Shown here piece by piece: positions 44,735-54,904 of a DNA stretch of 64,000 bases. The stretch's first letter is position 1; each line of letters starts with the position of its first letter. Source of the DNA: Petroclostridium sp. X23 (lineage in GTDB: Bacteria > Bacillota > Clostridia > SK-Y3); contig NZ_CP124862.1 in assembly GCF_030013905.1 (NCBI RefSeq), forward strand, positions 2,359,051 through 2,423,050, given 5' to 3'. The notes below the pieces were generated by a model. The model saw nothing but the letters and a program-made list of their open reading frames with translations, did not search any database and had not been told where the DNA came from. Made by a program: the position numbers and the translations under genes.

Positions 44735-46642
44735 ATGAATCTATTAACAGTTGAAAATATTTCAAAAAGCTATAGCGAAAAAATACTTCTCGACAACATC
44801 TCTATGGGTATTGGCGCAGGAGATAAGATAGGCGTCATTGGTATTAACGGTACCGGTAAATCTACTTTTCTGAAAATCCTCGCCGGCATTGAGTATGCTG
44901 ATCAAGGGAATATCACCACCGTTAATGGCTTAAGGATAGAATATCTCCCCCAAAATCCGAATTTCATTGATAATGCAACCGTATTGCAGCAGGTTTTCAA
45001 AGGAAATTCTCCCATTATGGAATTGATAAGAGAATATGAATCAACACTGCAAAGAATAAATAATGCACCGGATGATACCCACCTGCAGCAAAAACTTGTA
45101 AACCTGAATCAAAAGATGGATGCATTAGATGGATGGCGTATAGAAAGTGATGCCAAAACCATATTAACCCGGCTTGGCATCCACGATTTTGATACAAAAG
45201 TAGGAACACTATCGGGAGGACAGCGAAAAAGAGTGGCGATGGCAAGTGCTTTAATCACACCTGCAGATTTGCTTATCTTAGACGAGCCTACCAACCATAT
45301 AGACAATGAGACTGTTGATTGGCTGGAAGAACATTTGAATAACCGCAAGGGTGCCCTCTTGATGGTGACACATGACAGATATTTTCTAGATAGAGTTGCA
45401 AATAGAATCATAGAACTGGATAGAGGAAATCTCTATAGTTATACAGGCAACTACAGCTTATTTCTCGAAAAGAAATTAGAGCGTGAAGAACTGGAGAAAG
45501 CTTCCGAAAGAAAGCGGCAGAATCTTTTACGAAATGAACTGGCCTGGATTAAGCGTGGTGCAAAAGCACGTTCTACTAAACAAAAAGCGCGCATTGACAG
45601 ATTCGAAAAACTCCAGTCCTCCCAACCTGAATTTATATCCGGTAAGATTGAAATTGCCGCAGGCTCGAGCCGCCTGGGAAAAAAAGTTATTGATCTCATA
45701 GATATCGATAAGGTATTTGGTGAGAAACTCCTCATTTCCGATTTTAGTTATACGTTTTTACGAAATGATCGTGTGGGTATTATAGGTCCTAACGGAAGTG
45801 GCAAGTCAACCTTATTAAAAATGATTGCAGGCAATATAGCACCTGACAGCGGAAAGGTAGAACGAGGCCAAACTGTTAAAATCGCCTTTTTCTCTCAAGA
45901 AAACGAAGGAATGGATGAAAACTTGCGCGTAATCGAGTATATTCGGGAAGTAGCGGAATATTTGGAAACCCCGGACGGCAGCATCAGTGCTTCCCAAATG
46001 CTTGAACGCTTCTTATTTGCTCCCGCCGTACAATGGACTCCTATTGCGAAGCTTTCGGGCGGTGAAAAAAGAAGGCTTTATTTACTCAGAGTCCTTATGT
46101 CCGCCCCTAATATCATATTATTGGATGAACCGACCAATGACCTTGACATTCAAACGCTCACTATTTTAGAAAGCTACTTGGACGAATTCCCCGGTGCGGT
46201 AATAGTGGTTTCTCATGACAGATACTTTTTGGATAGAGTTGTAGATAAGATATTTTCTTTCGAAGGCAGCGGTAAAATACGCCAAACCATTGGAAACTAT
46301 TCCGATTACCGGGAATATCTTGAACAACACGTTACCCAAGAAACAAAAGAGACTCCCAAAGCAGAAAAAAACATCAACGAAAGAGATTATAAAAAGAACC
46401 GTCCGCTTAAACTTAGCTATAAAGAACAAAAAGAATACGAGCAGATCGATGGAATTATCGAAGGCCTTGAAAAAAAGATAAGTGATATTGGCATTGAAAT
46501 CAATGCCGCTGCCAGTGACTATACGCTTCTGCAGGAACTTACAGCCAAGCAGCTGCTGCTGGAAAAACAACTGGAAGAAGCTGTAGACCGTTGGGCATAT
46601 CTAAATGAACTGGTAGAAGAAATTGAACGCGCACAACAGTAA
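44735..46642 (+). CDS. ABC-F ATPase, Uup type
   Basis: 635 residues, soluble, two ATPase domains and no membrane part. First domain: Walker A GINGTGKST, signature LSGGQRKRVAMA, Walker B LLILDEPTNHID. Linker AWIKRGAKARSTKQKARI is diagnostic for Uup. Second domain: GPNGSGKST, LSGGEKRRLYLL and IILLDEPTNDLD. The last 80 residues form the DNA-binding-type coiled coil of Uup. ABC-F proteins act on ribosomes; Uup also affects transposon excision and DNA branch structures. It is a housekeeping-type gene, convergent with another ABC-F gene. Confidence 0.9.
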   Translation: MNLLTVENISKSYSEKILLDNISMGIGAGDKIGVIGINGTGKSTFLKILAGIEYADQGNITTVNGLRIEYLPQNPNFIDNATVLQQVFKGNSPIMELIREYESTLQRINNAPDDTHLQQKLVNLNQKMDALDGWRIESDAKTILTRLGIHDFDTKVGTLSGGQRKRVAMASALITPADLLILDEPTNHIDNETVDWLEEHLNNRKGALLMVTHDRYFLDRVANRIIELDRGNLYSYTGNYSLFLEKKLEREELEKASERKRQNLLRNELAWIKRGAKARSTKQKARIDRFEKLQSSQPEFISGKIEIAAGSSRLGKKVIDLIDIDKVFGEKLLISDFSYTFLRNDRVGIIGPNGSGKSTLLKMIAGNIAPDSGKVERGQTVKIAFFSQENEGMDENLRVIEYIREVAEYLETPDGSISASQMLERFLFAPAVQWTPIAKLSGGEKRRLYLLRVLMSAPNIILLDEPTNDLDIQTLTILESYLDEFPGAVIVVSHDRYFLDRVVDKIFSFEGSGKIRQTIGNYSDYREYLEQHVTQETKETPKAEKNINERDYKKNRPLKLSYKEQKEYEQIDGIIEGLEKKISDIGIEINAAASDYTLLQELTAKQLLLEKQLEEAVDRWAYLNELVEEIERAQQ

Positions 46643-46661
46643 TAAAAGAATTAGATAGATT

Positions 46662-46698
46662 AAAAGAGACATAGGGGGATCATTCCATGTCTCTTTTT
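46662..46698. terminator. Bidirectional terminator between the two ABC-F genes
   Basis: AAAAGAGACAT and ATGTCTCTTTTT pair around a 14-base loop, with T-runs on both strands. It ends both convergent genes. Confidence 0.85.
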
Positions 46699-46701
46699 GA
46701 T

Positions 46702-48258
46702 TTATACAATTTTAGTAGTCCACTCTTCCACATTCCATATATCCGTTACCCAATCTTCATAGAACTCAGGTTCATGGCTTACCAAGACTATTGTGCCCTT
46801 AAATTCTTGCAGGGCTCTTTTTAACTCATCTTTTGCATCTGCATCAAGATGATTAGTAGGCTCATCCAAAACCAGACAGTTAATATCTTGAAGCATTAAT
46901 TTGCACAGCCTTACTTTCGCATTTTCACCACCGCTTAACACCATCATCTGGCTTGTAATATGCTCCGTCGTTAGTCCGCATTTAGCCAAAGCGGCACGCA
47001 CTTCCCCATTGGTCATACTCGGATACTGGTTCCATATCTCTTCCAATGCTGTATGGCTGTTGTCCCTGCTTGACTCCTGCTCAAAGTATCCGGGAAAAAG
47101 ATAATCATCCAGCTCTATTTCTCCTGATATAGGCTTCAATGCTCCTAAAATGGTTTTGAGCAATGTTGATTTACCCAGGCCATTTACTCCTTTAATGGCT
47201 ATTTTTTTTCCTCTTTCCAAAGTCAGGTTCAATGGCCTTGTTAGGGGTTCTCCATAACCGATCACCAGATTTTCAGCCTGAAATATATATTTTCCGGGAG
47301 TTCTTGCTTCCCTGAATTTGAAAGTAGGCTTAACTTTCTCCCTCGTCTTTTCTATGATATCCATCTTATCAAGTTTCTTTTGACGGCTTTTAGCCATATT
47401 GGTAGTAGCAACTCTCGCTTTGTTTCTTGCAATAAAGTCTTCCAGCTTCTCAATCTCTTTCTGCTGTTTCTCGTACGCCTGTTGATTTTGAACCTTCTTC
47501 AACTGGTACATCTGCTGAAACTGTTCATAATTCCCCGTATATCGTGTCAGCACGGCATTTTCCACATGATAAATAACATTGACCACATCATTTAAGAAAG
47601 GAATGTCATGAGACACCAGAATAAAGCTGTTCTCATAATTCCTAAGAAAATTCTTGAGCCAATAGATATGATTCTCGTCTAAAAAGTTTGTAGGCTCATC
47701 CAATATCAGAATCATTGGATTTTGTAATAATAGTTTCGTGAGCAGCACCTTTGACCTCTGTCCCCCGCTCAAATCACTTACATCGCGGTCAAGGCCGATA
47801 TCCCCCAAACCTAGTCCATTGGCTACCTCTTCTATCTTAGAATCAATGATATAGAAACCATTGTATTCCAGCATGCTTTGTATCTCTCCAACGTCCTCCA
47901 TCATTACTGCAAGTTCATCCTCTGAAGCTTCGGACATTTTTTCATACAGCTGCAGCATTTCCTGTTCAAGATCAAACATATGCTGAAATGCTTCTCTTAA
48001 AACTTCCCGGATGGTTTTGCCTTTTGTCAAAAGAGTATGTTGATCAAGATATCCTGTAGTAATTCTTCTACACCACTCTACTTTGCCTTCATCCGGCGCA
48101 AGCTTTCCGGTGATTATATTTAAAAACGTGGACTTTCCTTCTCCATTCGCTCCTACCAACCCCACATGCTCACCCTTTAACAAACGAAATGAAGCATCTT
48201 CCAGTATTGTTCTGGCACCAAAGCCATGGCTTACATCTTCAACATTGAGAATACTCAT
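46702..48258 (-). CDS. ABC-F ATPase, YkpA/YbiT type
   Basis: 518 residues from the ATG at 48258 (GGGGG 4-5 bases upstream); a frame six residues longer lacks a site. Walker A boxes GANGEGKST and GVNGLGKST, signatures LSGGQRSKVLLT and LSGGENAKVRLC, Walker B ILILDEPTNFLD and LVLDEPTNHLD. A charged helical linker (about residues 230-310: QQKEIEKLEDFIARNKAR) separates the domains. Ribosome-acting translation factor family; this branch is not known to give antibiotic resistance. Confidence 0.88.
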   Translation of the reverse strand: MSILNVEDVSHGFGARTILEDASFRLLKGEHVGLVGANGEGKSTFLNIITGKLAPDEGKVEWCRRITTGYLDQHTLLTKGKTIREVLREAFQHMFDLEQEMLQLYEKMSEASEDELAVMMEDVGEIQSMLEYNGFYIIDSKIEEVANGLGLGDIGLDRDVSDLSGGQRSKVLLTKLLLQNPMILILDEPTNFLDENHIYWLKNFLRNYENSFILVSHDIPFLNDVVNVIYHVENAVLTRYTGNYEQFQQMYQLKKVQNQQAYEKQQKEIEKLEDFIARNKARVATTNMAKSRQKKLDKMDIIEKTREKVKPTFKFREARTPGKYIFQAENLVIGYGEPLTRPLNLTLERGKKIAIKGVNGLGKSTLLKTILGALKPISGEIELDDYLFPGYFEQESSRDNSHTALEEIWNQYPSMTNGEVRAALAKCGLTTEHITSQMMVLSGGENAKVRLCKLMLQDINCLVLDEPTNHLDADAKDELKRALQEFKGTIVLVSHEPEFYEDWVTDIWNVEEWTTKIV

Positions 48259-48299
48259 ATTTCCCCCATATATCATTAAAATTTATTGCTGCTCAGCGC

Positions 48300-48455
48300 T
48301 ATAGGAGATTGTGAAAAAGTGCTTAATTGGTCGGAAATCTGACACGGGGACAAGGCCGCAGTCCGGCCAAAAACCAGGCCTGACAGCAGACCAGGGCCCC
48401 GCCCATGTCCGATTTCCTCTATGTGCTAAATTTGACTTTTTCACATCCTCCTATA
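48300..48455. mobile_element. MITE-like inverted-repeat element
   Basis: A 156-base unit bounded by 21-base inverted repeats, TATAGGAG-AT-TGTGAAAAAGT on the left and its complement with two mismatches on the right. Complementarity goes on inward (GGAAATC, GACA and GGG blocks), so the unit can fold into one long hairpin. The centre is GC-rich, unlike the flanks, and there is no ORF. This fits a non-autonomous element or a structured repeat. Located between an ABC-F gene and a DEAD-box gene. Confidence 0.6.
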
Positions 48456-48532
48456 CGCCATTGATTATAGCTTATCAAATGATTAAAAGTCAAAGTAAAG
48501 ATTTGCATCTAAGTGAAGTACATATCCATATG

Positions 48533-49810
48533 TCATCCCCGCCTGACGTTTTTCTGCGTCCTTCCCTTTGAAACTCCTCTTTTTTTAAGTCCGCCCGATT
48601 TTCTATTTGAGTTTCTCGGAGCTCTTCCTTTATTATCTATTCTGTGCTTACCGTCACTTTGCTTTTGTTTTTCTCTGGTAAATTTCTGTTCAGTTGTTAT
48701 AACAAGCTTTTGTCTTTCTAAAGATGTATTTATCCCCTTCTCTATCATGTTTAACGTATCCCGATCTTTCGGCGCAGCAAAAGTGATAGCCATCCCTGTC
48801 TGGCCGGCACGTCCCGTACGTCCGATACGGTGGATATAGCTTTCTGCATCTTGCGGGATATCATAGTTAAACACATGGGTTACCCCTTCTATATCCAGCC
48901 CCCGTGCCGCAACATCGGTTGCCACGAGAAGTTGTAACTCCGCATTTCTGAATGCCTTCATTACTTTCTCGCGCTTTGCCTGCGTCAAGTCACCATGCAG
49001 TTCATCCGAGTTGTATCCCCGTCTTTGCAATGCTTCATTCAATGCACTTGCTCGGCGCTTGGTCCGGCAGAAGATAATCGCCATGAACGGTCTGTATTCA
49101 TCAATTATTTTACAAAGGGCATCCTGTTTTCCTCTGTCGGTTGTTTCAATGACCATCTGTTTTATTTCATCAAGCGTTATTTTCTTGCCTTTTACACGTA
49201 CCTGAACAGGGTCTTGCATATATCTGTTCGCCAACGAACGGATTTCCTTAGACATTGTTGCGGAAAATAGCATAGTCTGGCGCTTTTTGGATACTTGTTT
49301 AATAATTTGTTCTACATCTTTTAAAAATCCCATATCAAGCATTTGATCCGCTTCATCTAGTACAAGCATTTCAAGCTGACTGAAATTTATAGTTTGACGT
49401 CGTAGGTGGTCCAATAAGCGTCCCGGTGTACCGATTACCATATGAATAGCGCCCTTCAGCTTGCGCACCTGCTGTTCTACATCCTGACCTCCATAAGCAG
49501 CAAGTATATTTACCCCCTTAACCAAGGCAAGTTTTTTAGCTTCCCCGGTAATCTGAAGCGCCAATTCACGGGTAGGTGTGATAACCAATGCCTGTATAGC
49601 AGATCTATTCACATCAATTTGCTCCATGATCGGCAGATTGAATGCAAGGGTCTTCCCCGTACCGGTTTGGGCCTGTCCTATAATATCTTTTCCTTCCAAG
49701 AGTACAGGAATAGCCTGAACCTGTATCGGTGTCGGCTCCGTAATACCATTCTGGCTTAATATATGGTTTAATTCACTAGTAATTCCAAGGGTTAAAAAAT
49801 CAGTCGACAT
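48533..49810 (-). CDS. DEAD-box RNA helicase
   Basis: 425 residues. All helicase motifs are present: Q motif near GITEPTPIQ, motif I AQTGTGKT, Ia [37 protein letters not shown] and [12 protein letters not shown]. The last 60 residues are basic and rich in Arg, Lys and Gly ([16 protein letters not shown]), an RNA-binding tail as in the cold-shock helicases CshA/RhlE. Unwinds structured RNA in ribosome assembly or mRNA turnover. AGAGGT precedes the ATG. Confidence 0.92.
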   Translation of the reverse strand: MSTDFLTLGITSELNHILSQNGITEPTPIQVQAIPVLLEGKDIIGQAQTGTGKTLAFNLPIMEQIDVNRSAIQALVITPTRELALQITGEAKKLALVKGVNILAAYGGQDVEQQVRKLKGAIHMVIGTPGRLLDHLRRQTINFSQLEMLVLDEADQMLDMGFLKDVEQIIKQVSKKRQTMLFSATMSKEIRSLANRYMQDPVQVRVKGKKITLDEIKQMVIETTDRGKQDALCKIIDEYRPFMAIIFCRTKRRASALNEALQRRGYNSDELHGDLTQAKREKVMKAFRNAELQLLVATDVAARGLDIEGVTHVFNYDIPQDAESYIHRIGRTGRAGQTGMAITFAAPKDRDTLNMIEKGINTSLERQKLVITTEQKFTREKQKQSDGKHRIDNKGRAPRNSNRKSGGLKKRGVSKGRTQKNVRRG

Positions 49811-49869
49811 TGTATTACCTCTCTTATGTTTTTATTTTATTGTTCGCTTTAATGTCCGGCTTCATTCTT

Positions 49870-50469
49870 TCATAATTGCATTTGATTCTTGTCAGAATTT
49901 TTTTTAGTCTGGTGAGGTGCTCCTGAAAAATAGCCGAAAAAGCCCCCACAGATTCCTCCGACAATATGAGTAAATTGAGAAATATTATCTTTTACCAAAA
50001 TAATATTTGCCACTTCTTCCCCAAGATAGATAATGGCAATCAAAATAACGGTAAGCGGTATTTTGCCCTTTTGAAGATTAGCAAATGAGCTCAATAAAAT
50101 AAGCATAAAAACAATACCGCTTGCCCCCAGTAGGGCATGATTAGAAAACGCTATATTCAGAACTCCCGTTGTAATGGCTGTAATAAATATCATTTTAATC
50201 ATCTGTTTGGAACCGTACTTTTCTTCCAACATTGGTCCCAGCACAAGAATCAAAAGAAAATTATTTATAAAATGTTCCCAATTGGCGTGCCCCAGTACAT
50301 GACCAAATAACCTGAAGTAGAATAATATATCCGACAAGCTTCCTCTATAGACTGAAAACAACAGCATGGTGGAAGCCTTATCGGTAGCATATCCGAATAC
50401 CAGTGATATAAGGGATAAGAGTGTCAGCGTCAGAATCACCGGCGAATTATAATGTATACGTTTTAACAT
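49870..50469 (-). CDS. Rhomboid-family intramembrane serine protease
   Basis: 199 residues, about six membrane spans. HANWEHFINNFLL is the rhomboid HxxxxHxxxN-type motif, GASGIVF holds the catalytic Ser (GxSG) and THIVGGICGGFFG the catalytic His. So it should be an active protease that cuts membrane-embedded substrates. AAGGAGG precedes the ATG. The start overlaps the end of the helicase gene by seven bases, a pairing that looks accidental in function but makes them one transcript. Confidence 0.85.
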   Translation of the reverse strand: MLKRIHYNSPVILTLTLLSLISLVFGYATDKASTMLLFSVYRGSLSDILFYFRLFGHVLGHANWEHFINNFLLILVLGPMLEEKYGSKQMIKMIFITAITTGVLNIAFSNHALLGASGIVFMLILLSSFANLQKGKIPLTVILIAIIYLGEEVANIILVKDNISQFTHIVGGICGGFFGYFSGAPHQTKKNSDKNQMQL

Positions 50470-52610
50470 TTAACTTCCTCCTTGTGCGTTTTTTTGTCGA
50501 TAGCGTTCACATCTTTAAAACTGAGCAATCCACTTTCCATACATGTAAGAAAATCCAGTTTTTTTCTTATCCCTTTAAAATCCATTTCAAGAATAACACG
50601 GTCTTTCTCTTGTTCCAATACAGAAGCAATGATACCTTGGCCAAATTTCTTATGATAAAGACAAATACCTTCCCCTATTTCATCAAGTGCTTCTCTGTTG
50701 ATGCAACTGACCACTTCATCCACAAATATAGACCTTGCCGATTTTCTGCCATTTACCGTCTGTATATTAACCATGTAAAGACATTGCTTTGCCCGTGTCA
50801 TCCCAACATAAAATAAACGTCGTTCTTCCTCCAATAACGAACAATCGTTAGCCTTTTCAAAGACATCCAGTGTTCTTTTTCCTGGGATTTCTTGGTTATT
50901 CAAATCCACCATCATCACACAATCATATTCTGATCCTTTACTAGAGTGCATGGTAGTCAGCGTAACAGGATCCCACTCCTGCACCAATCTTGGTTTTTCA
51001 AGTAAACGCTCAAGCTCATCCATACGTTGAAGGAACATCGGAATGGTAGGACATTCTTGAGCGATACTTCTTAAGATTCCAAACAATCCATACAGATAGT
51101 CAAAGGGCTGTCCGGTATTTTCACAATACTCTTTTACACTCTCAAAATACCTGAAACTTCCCTCAATATATTCCAAAACTAGTAAAGGATGCTTTTTGGC
51201 TAAATGCTTAAACTCACCTTTCAGTTCAATTAGTGTTCTCTTTTGATACGATTTCATATCGTTATTCTTTAAAATACCATCTATCACTGAATCAACATAT
51301 TCTGTTGTTAATGCATATTCCATCATCGTTTTGGAAATATAACGATTCATTTTATAGTAAATCCGTAATAACGATTGGTAATCACATTGATCAAATGAAA
51401 ATTTGAAAAACGCCAGCACATCCTGTACCATCCAATGCTTGAAAAAGATTAGCTTGTTCTGTTGAATCTTAAAGCCGATGCCGTTTCTATCCAATACATC
51501 CACTATAGAAATAGACGATAGATTATTCCTATAAAGAATGGCGATACTCATGTTCTTGTGCTCTGATAGCTTCTCCTTTATCGTTTTAATAACAAATTCC
51601 AACTGTGCCGCATCATCCTTTACCTGTATGATAAACGGATTATGCATCCGAGCATTGGCCGTATTATGGCTTTTATCGAATCTTGCTTGATTCTTTTTTA
51701 TAAACTTACTGCTTATTTCAACAATATTGCTGCTGGAACGGTAGTTTTTTTCCAACAATAGAAATCTACATGTGCTAAACTGCTTTTCAATATCCAGGAT
51801 ATACTGGGGCTCTGCCCCCCTGAATCCATAGATGGACTGGTCATCATCCGCTACAATGAATATATTGTTATGCTCCCGCTTTACCAACAGCTTTAATATC
51901 TCAAACTGTATTTTGGAAAGGTCCTGTCCTTCATCTACCTGTATAAAGGTATATTTACTGTGATAGTAGTTGCGGATATCCGGACATTTTACCAAAATAC
52001 TGTACGCATAGGTAAGCATATCATCAAAGTCCATATATAAATTGTTCTTTTTAAACTCTTCATAAGTCTTAAATATTTCGGCAAAATTCCGGGTGCTTAT
52101 ATTGATATCACTGAATTCTTTTATCATCTTATTTTTAACAAGACCGATCTCGTTGATCACATTTTCCAATTCATCATCATGAATACTTGTCCCATTAATC
52201 TGCTGATAGATATTGCTGATAATTTTTTTCTTACTATTCCGGAATTCCTTCTCACCCTCAATTCTCTTGAGTCTTCTTCCTTGCCTTCTTTCATAATCCC
52301 TGACAATCAGATTACAGAAACTATGGAAAGTAGAAAAGTGGACTCTAGCACCTATATGGGAACCGAAAATCCTATTAAATCTTTGCTCCATCTCATGCTT
52401 TGCAGCCCTGTTAAATGTCATGGTAAGTATATTCTCCGGCCTGACTCCTTTTTCTATAAGACAAGCCGCTCTGGCAGTAATAACAGTTGTTTTACCCGAA
52501 CCCGGCCCCGCGAGTACAAGTGCAGGCCCGCTTTCATGCATTACTGCTTCCTTTTGCTGCACATTGAGATTAATATTATAATGATTTGACAGTTGCGTAA
52601 AAAAATCCAT
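50463..52610 (-). CDS. UvrD/PcrA-type superfamily 1 DNA helicase
   Basis: 715 residues. Motifs in order: Q-type LNVQQKEAV, Walker A GPGSGKTT, TFNRAAKHEM, Walker B VDEGQDLS, DDDQSIYGFRGA, LEKNYRSS, TTMHSSKGSEY and LFYVGMTRAK. The C-terminal 60 residues (YHKKFGQGIIASV, then VILEMDFKG) match the small PcrA C-terminal domain that contacts RNA polymerase. Slightly shorter and more divergent than the main PcrA, so it may be a second paralogue. Function: 3'-5' DNA unwinding in repair. Confidence 0.9.
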   Translation of the reverse strand: MDFFTQLSNHYNINLNVQQKEAVMHESGPALVLAGPGSGKTTVITARAACLIEKGVRPENILTMTFNRAAKHEMEQRFNRIFGSHIGARVHFSTFHSFCNLIVRDYERRQGRRLKRIEGEKEFRNSKKKIISNIYQQINGTSIHDDELENVINEIGLVKNKMIKEFSDINISTRNFAEIFKTYEEFKKNNLYMDFDDMLTYAYSILVKCPDIRNYYHSKYTFIQVDEGQDLSKIQFEILKLLVKREHNNIFIVADDDQSIYGFRGAEPQYILDIEKQFSTCRFLLLEKNYRSSSNIVEISSKFIKKNQARFDKSHNTANARMHNPFIIQVKDDAAQLEFVIKTIKEKLSEHKNMSIAILYRNNLSSISIVDVLDRNGIGFKIQQNKLIFFKHWMVQDVLAFFKFSFDQCDYQSLLRIYYKMNRYISKTMMEYALTTEYVDSVIDGILKNNDMKSYQKRTLIELKGEFKHLAKKHPLLVLEYIEGSFRYFESVKEYCENTGQPFDYLYGLFGILRSIAQECPTIPMFLQRMDELERLLEKPRLVQEWDPVTLTTMHSSKGSEYDCVMMVDLNNQEIPGKRTLDVFEKANDCSLLEEERRLFYVGMTRAKQCLYMVNIQTVNGRKSARSIFVDEVVSCINREALDEIGEGICLYHKKFGQGIIASVLEQEKDRVILEMDFKGIRKKLDFLTCMESGLLSFKDVNAIDKKTHKEEVKC

Positions 52611-52785
52611 TGAAACACCTTTTCATTTTTTATGTCTATTTAAAATATATTTTATTATAACATATTTACACTAAAACCTGATATATTCAATATAAAACTC
52701 TTGCTCATCGCTAAACGCACAGTTTTACATTTCCTGCACTCTAAGCAGTATGTCATATTACTTTTTTAGTCAAACATATTTTATA

Positions 52786-52815
52786 TTGACATTTAAATTG
52801 TCCATACTATATAAT
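52786..52815 (+). promoter_or_regulatory. Promoter of the metG T-box transcript
   Basis: TTGACA (52786-52791) and TATAAT (52810-52815) with an 18-base spacer lie just before the T-box leader. Confidence 0.75.
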
Positions 52816-52824
52816 AAGAAAAAT

Positions 52825-53153
52825 ATTACCCATATAAAGACGAAGAAAAGAAGAGTAGGCATTTGCGACTTTTACAGAGAAGTTCTCCTGATAACTTTAT
52901 GGTTGCCTGTGGTGCGAGAGAACAAAGATAGCACTTGCTGAACATGGTCTTGGAGTCGCGCACCGAACACGTTTGTGTAAGGCTGCGACGGGAGCGCCCG
53001 TTACAGCGATAGAGTATCGGTAAGTACAGTTCTTACCCGTACTTGATGAGGTCTGTATTGCGAAATACAGATAAACTGGGGTGGTACCGCGATGCAGCGT
53101 CATTTTGTTGCTCTCGTCCCCGGAAATCATTTTTCCGGAGGTGAGAGTTTTTT
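52825..53153 (+). promoter_or_regulatory. T-box riboswitch, methionine specific
   Basis: The leader has the AGTA element (AGAGTAGG near 52853), a stem I apical region (GGTTGCCTGTGGTGCGAGAG), a specifier loop TGAAC-ATG-GTC with ATG at 52944-52946, and the T-box core GGGTGGTACCGCG (53079-53091). It ends in a terminator: CTCTCGTCCCCGGAAA pairs with TTTCCGGAGGTGAGAG, then six Ts. Uncharged tRNA-Met should bind the specifier and the T-box bulge, prevent the terminator, and switch on metG. Confidence 0.93.
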
Positions 53154-53209
53154 AGTGCTCTTTTTTATAACAATACGTAAATAAATCTGAACGAAAAGAG
53201 GTAGACAAA

Positions 53210-54829
53210 ATGAATGTATTAATTGGTGGAGCATGGCCTTATGCAAACGGCTCACTGCATATTGGCCATATCGCAGCGCTATTGCCCGGCGATGTATTAG
53301 CAAGATACCATAGGGCCAAAGACGATACTGTTTATTTCGTATCCGGCAGCGATTGCCATGGTACTCCTGTTACTATTAGAGCAAAGCAGGAGAACAAAAC
53401 GCCTTTTGAAATCAGCGAATTCTATCACAACGAATTTTCAGAGTGTTTTGAAAAGCTTGGTTTCAGCTATGATCTCTATGGCAAAACATCATGTGAGGCG
53501 CATAAAACCTTTGTGAGAGACTTCCATAAAACAATGTATGACGGTCAATATATTTATGAAAAAACCGTGCCCCAAGCTTATTGCCAGCAATGCAACCAGT
53601 TTCTTGCCGATAGATTTGTTATAGGAAAATGTCCTAATTGCGGCGAAAATGCAAGAGGTGACCAATGTGACGCGTGCGGCAAAGTTCTAGAGCCGGAAAC
53701 TCTTGCAGAGCCAAAATGTTCTTTATGTGCTACACCCCCGATTTTTAAGGAAACAAATCATTTGTATATTGCAATAACAAAACTGAAAGAGGAGCTTATA
53801 AACTTTATTGATGCTCATCCTGAATGGCGTAAGAATGCTATTCGTCTTTCAAAAAGATATATCGATGAAGGTCTTCGGGACCGGGCTGTTACCCGTGACC
53901 TTGATTGGGGGATAGCTGTGCCGAAAGATGGTTTTGAGAACAAGAAAATCTATATATGGGCAGAAAATGTACTTGGTTATCTATCAGCGAGTTGGATTGT
54001 AGCAAATAAGAAAAGCGCAAACTATGATGATTTATGGGGGGAGCACGCAAAGCACTATTATGTACACGGCAAGGACAACATTCCCTTTCATACCATTATT
54101 CTTCCGTCGCTCTTGCTTGCAAATGGGAAAGGATGGCGTCTGCCCGACCGAATTATATCAAGTGAATATCTTACCCTCGAGAGCAGAAAAATATCCACAA
54201 GCCAGAACTGGGCAATATGGATTAAAGATATAGTGAACAGATATCATCCGGATTCTATCCGCTATTTCCTCATAACAAACGGCCCGGAAAAGAGAGATAC
54301 TGATTTTTCATGGCGTGAATTTGTAAATAGCCATAATAGTGAACTTTTGAGCGCATATGGTAATTTTATTAACCGTACTCTTGTATTTGTGAGCAAATAT
54401 TATAATAGCATCGTTCCCACCGGAAAACTAGAAAACCAAATTGGCGATAGAATAAACTCACTTTTTTTAGAAACAGGAACAAAGATTGAAAGCGGTGAAT
54501 TTAAAGCGGCAATTGATGAGATATTCGAGTTTATCCGATTTTCAAACAAGTATTTCGATACCGAGAAACCTTGGGAAACCCGAATAATAGCTGCCGATAT
54601 ATGCAGCAACACAATATTTAATTGCATACAGATCATTGCAAATCTTTCTATTCTGCTAAAACCGTTTCTGCCTTTTTCTTCCGAAAGGGTCCAAGGATGG
54701 CTAAACGTTTCCGATAAATGGGAGCAACAATCAGTTCCATCTGGAACTGTAATTCCTAAAGCAGAAATACTATTTGAAAGACTCGACAAAAAGATAATAG
54801 ATCTCGAAGTACAACGATTAGGTCTATGA
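53210..54829 (+). CDS. metG: Methionyl-tRNA synthetase, type with two zinc knuckles
   Basis: 539 residues. HIGH motif LHIGHIAALLPGD, KMSKS variant RKISTSQN, and four Cys pairs (CQQC, CPNC, CDAC, CSLC) which make two zinc knuckles in the connective domain. The usual Gram-positive enzyme is longer, has one knuckle and a C-terminal Trbp111 dimerisation domain; this one lacks that domain. It therefore looks like the second bacterial form (MetRS2-like), closer to archaeal enzymes. Such forms are known to resist some MetRS inhibitors. AGAGGT precedes the ATG; expression is set by the T-box. Confidence 0.9.
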   Translation: MNVLIGGAWPYANGSLHIGHIAALLPGDVLARYHRAKDDTVYFVSGSDCHGTPVTIRAKQENKTPFEISEFYHNEFSECFEKLGFSYDLYGKTSCEAHKTFVRDFHKTMYDGQYIYEKTVPQAYCQQCNQFLADRFVIGKCPNCGENARGDQCDACGKVLEPETLAEPKCSLCATPPIFKETNHLYIAITKLKEELINFIDAHPEWRKNAIRLSKRYIDEGLRDRAVTRDLDWGIAVPKDGFENKKIYIWAENVLGYLSASWIVANKKSANYDDLWGEHAKHYYVHGKDNIPFHTIILPSLLLANGKGWRLPDRIISSEYLTLESRKISTSQNWAIWIKDIVNRYHPDSIRYFLITNGPEKRDTDFSWREFVNSHNSELLSAYGNFINRTLVFVSKYYNSIVPTGKLENQIGDRINSLFLETGTKIESGEFKAAIDEIFEFIRFSNKYFDTEKPWETRIIAADICSNTIFNCIQIIANLSILLKPFLPFSSERVQGWLNVSDKWEQQSVPSGTVIPKAEILFERLDKKIIDLEVQRLGL

Positions 54830-54835
54830 TGTCCC

Positions 54836-54868
54836 GGGCGAAGGCTTTAACCTTCGCCCAATTTTTAT
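54836..54868 (+). terminator. Terminator of metG
   Basis: GGGCGAAGG and CCTTCGCCC form a 9-bp stem with a 6-base loop, followed by AATTTTTATT. It lies 6 bases after the metG stop. Confidence 0.85.
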
Positions 54869-54904
54869 TAGGTCAGTAATTTAAAAACGTTTCTTTTATT
54901 ATCT

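Noticed and set aside
50463..50469. Rhomboid-helicase fusion or programmed frameshift
   Set aside because: The genes overlap by only seven bases, each with its own start and ribosome binding site; ordinary translational coupling explains it.
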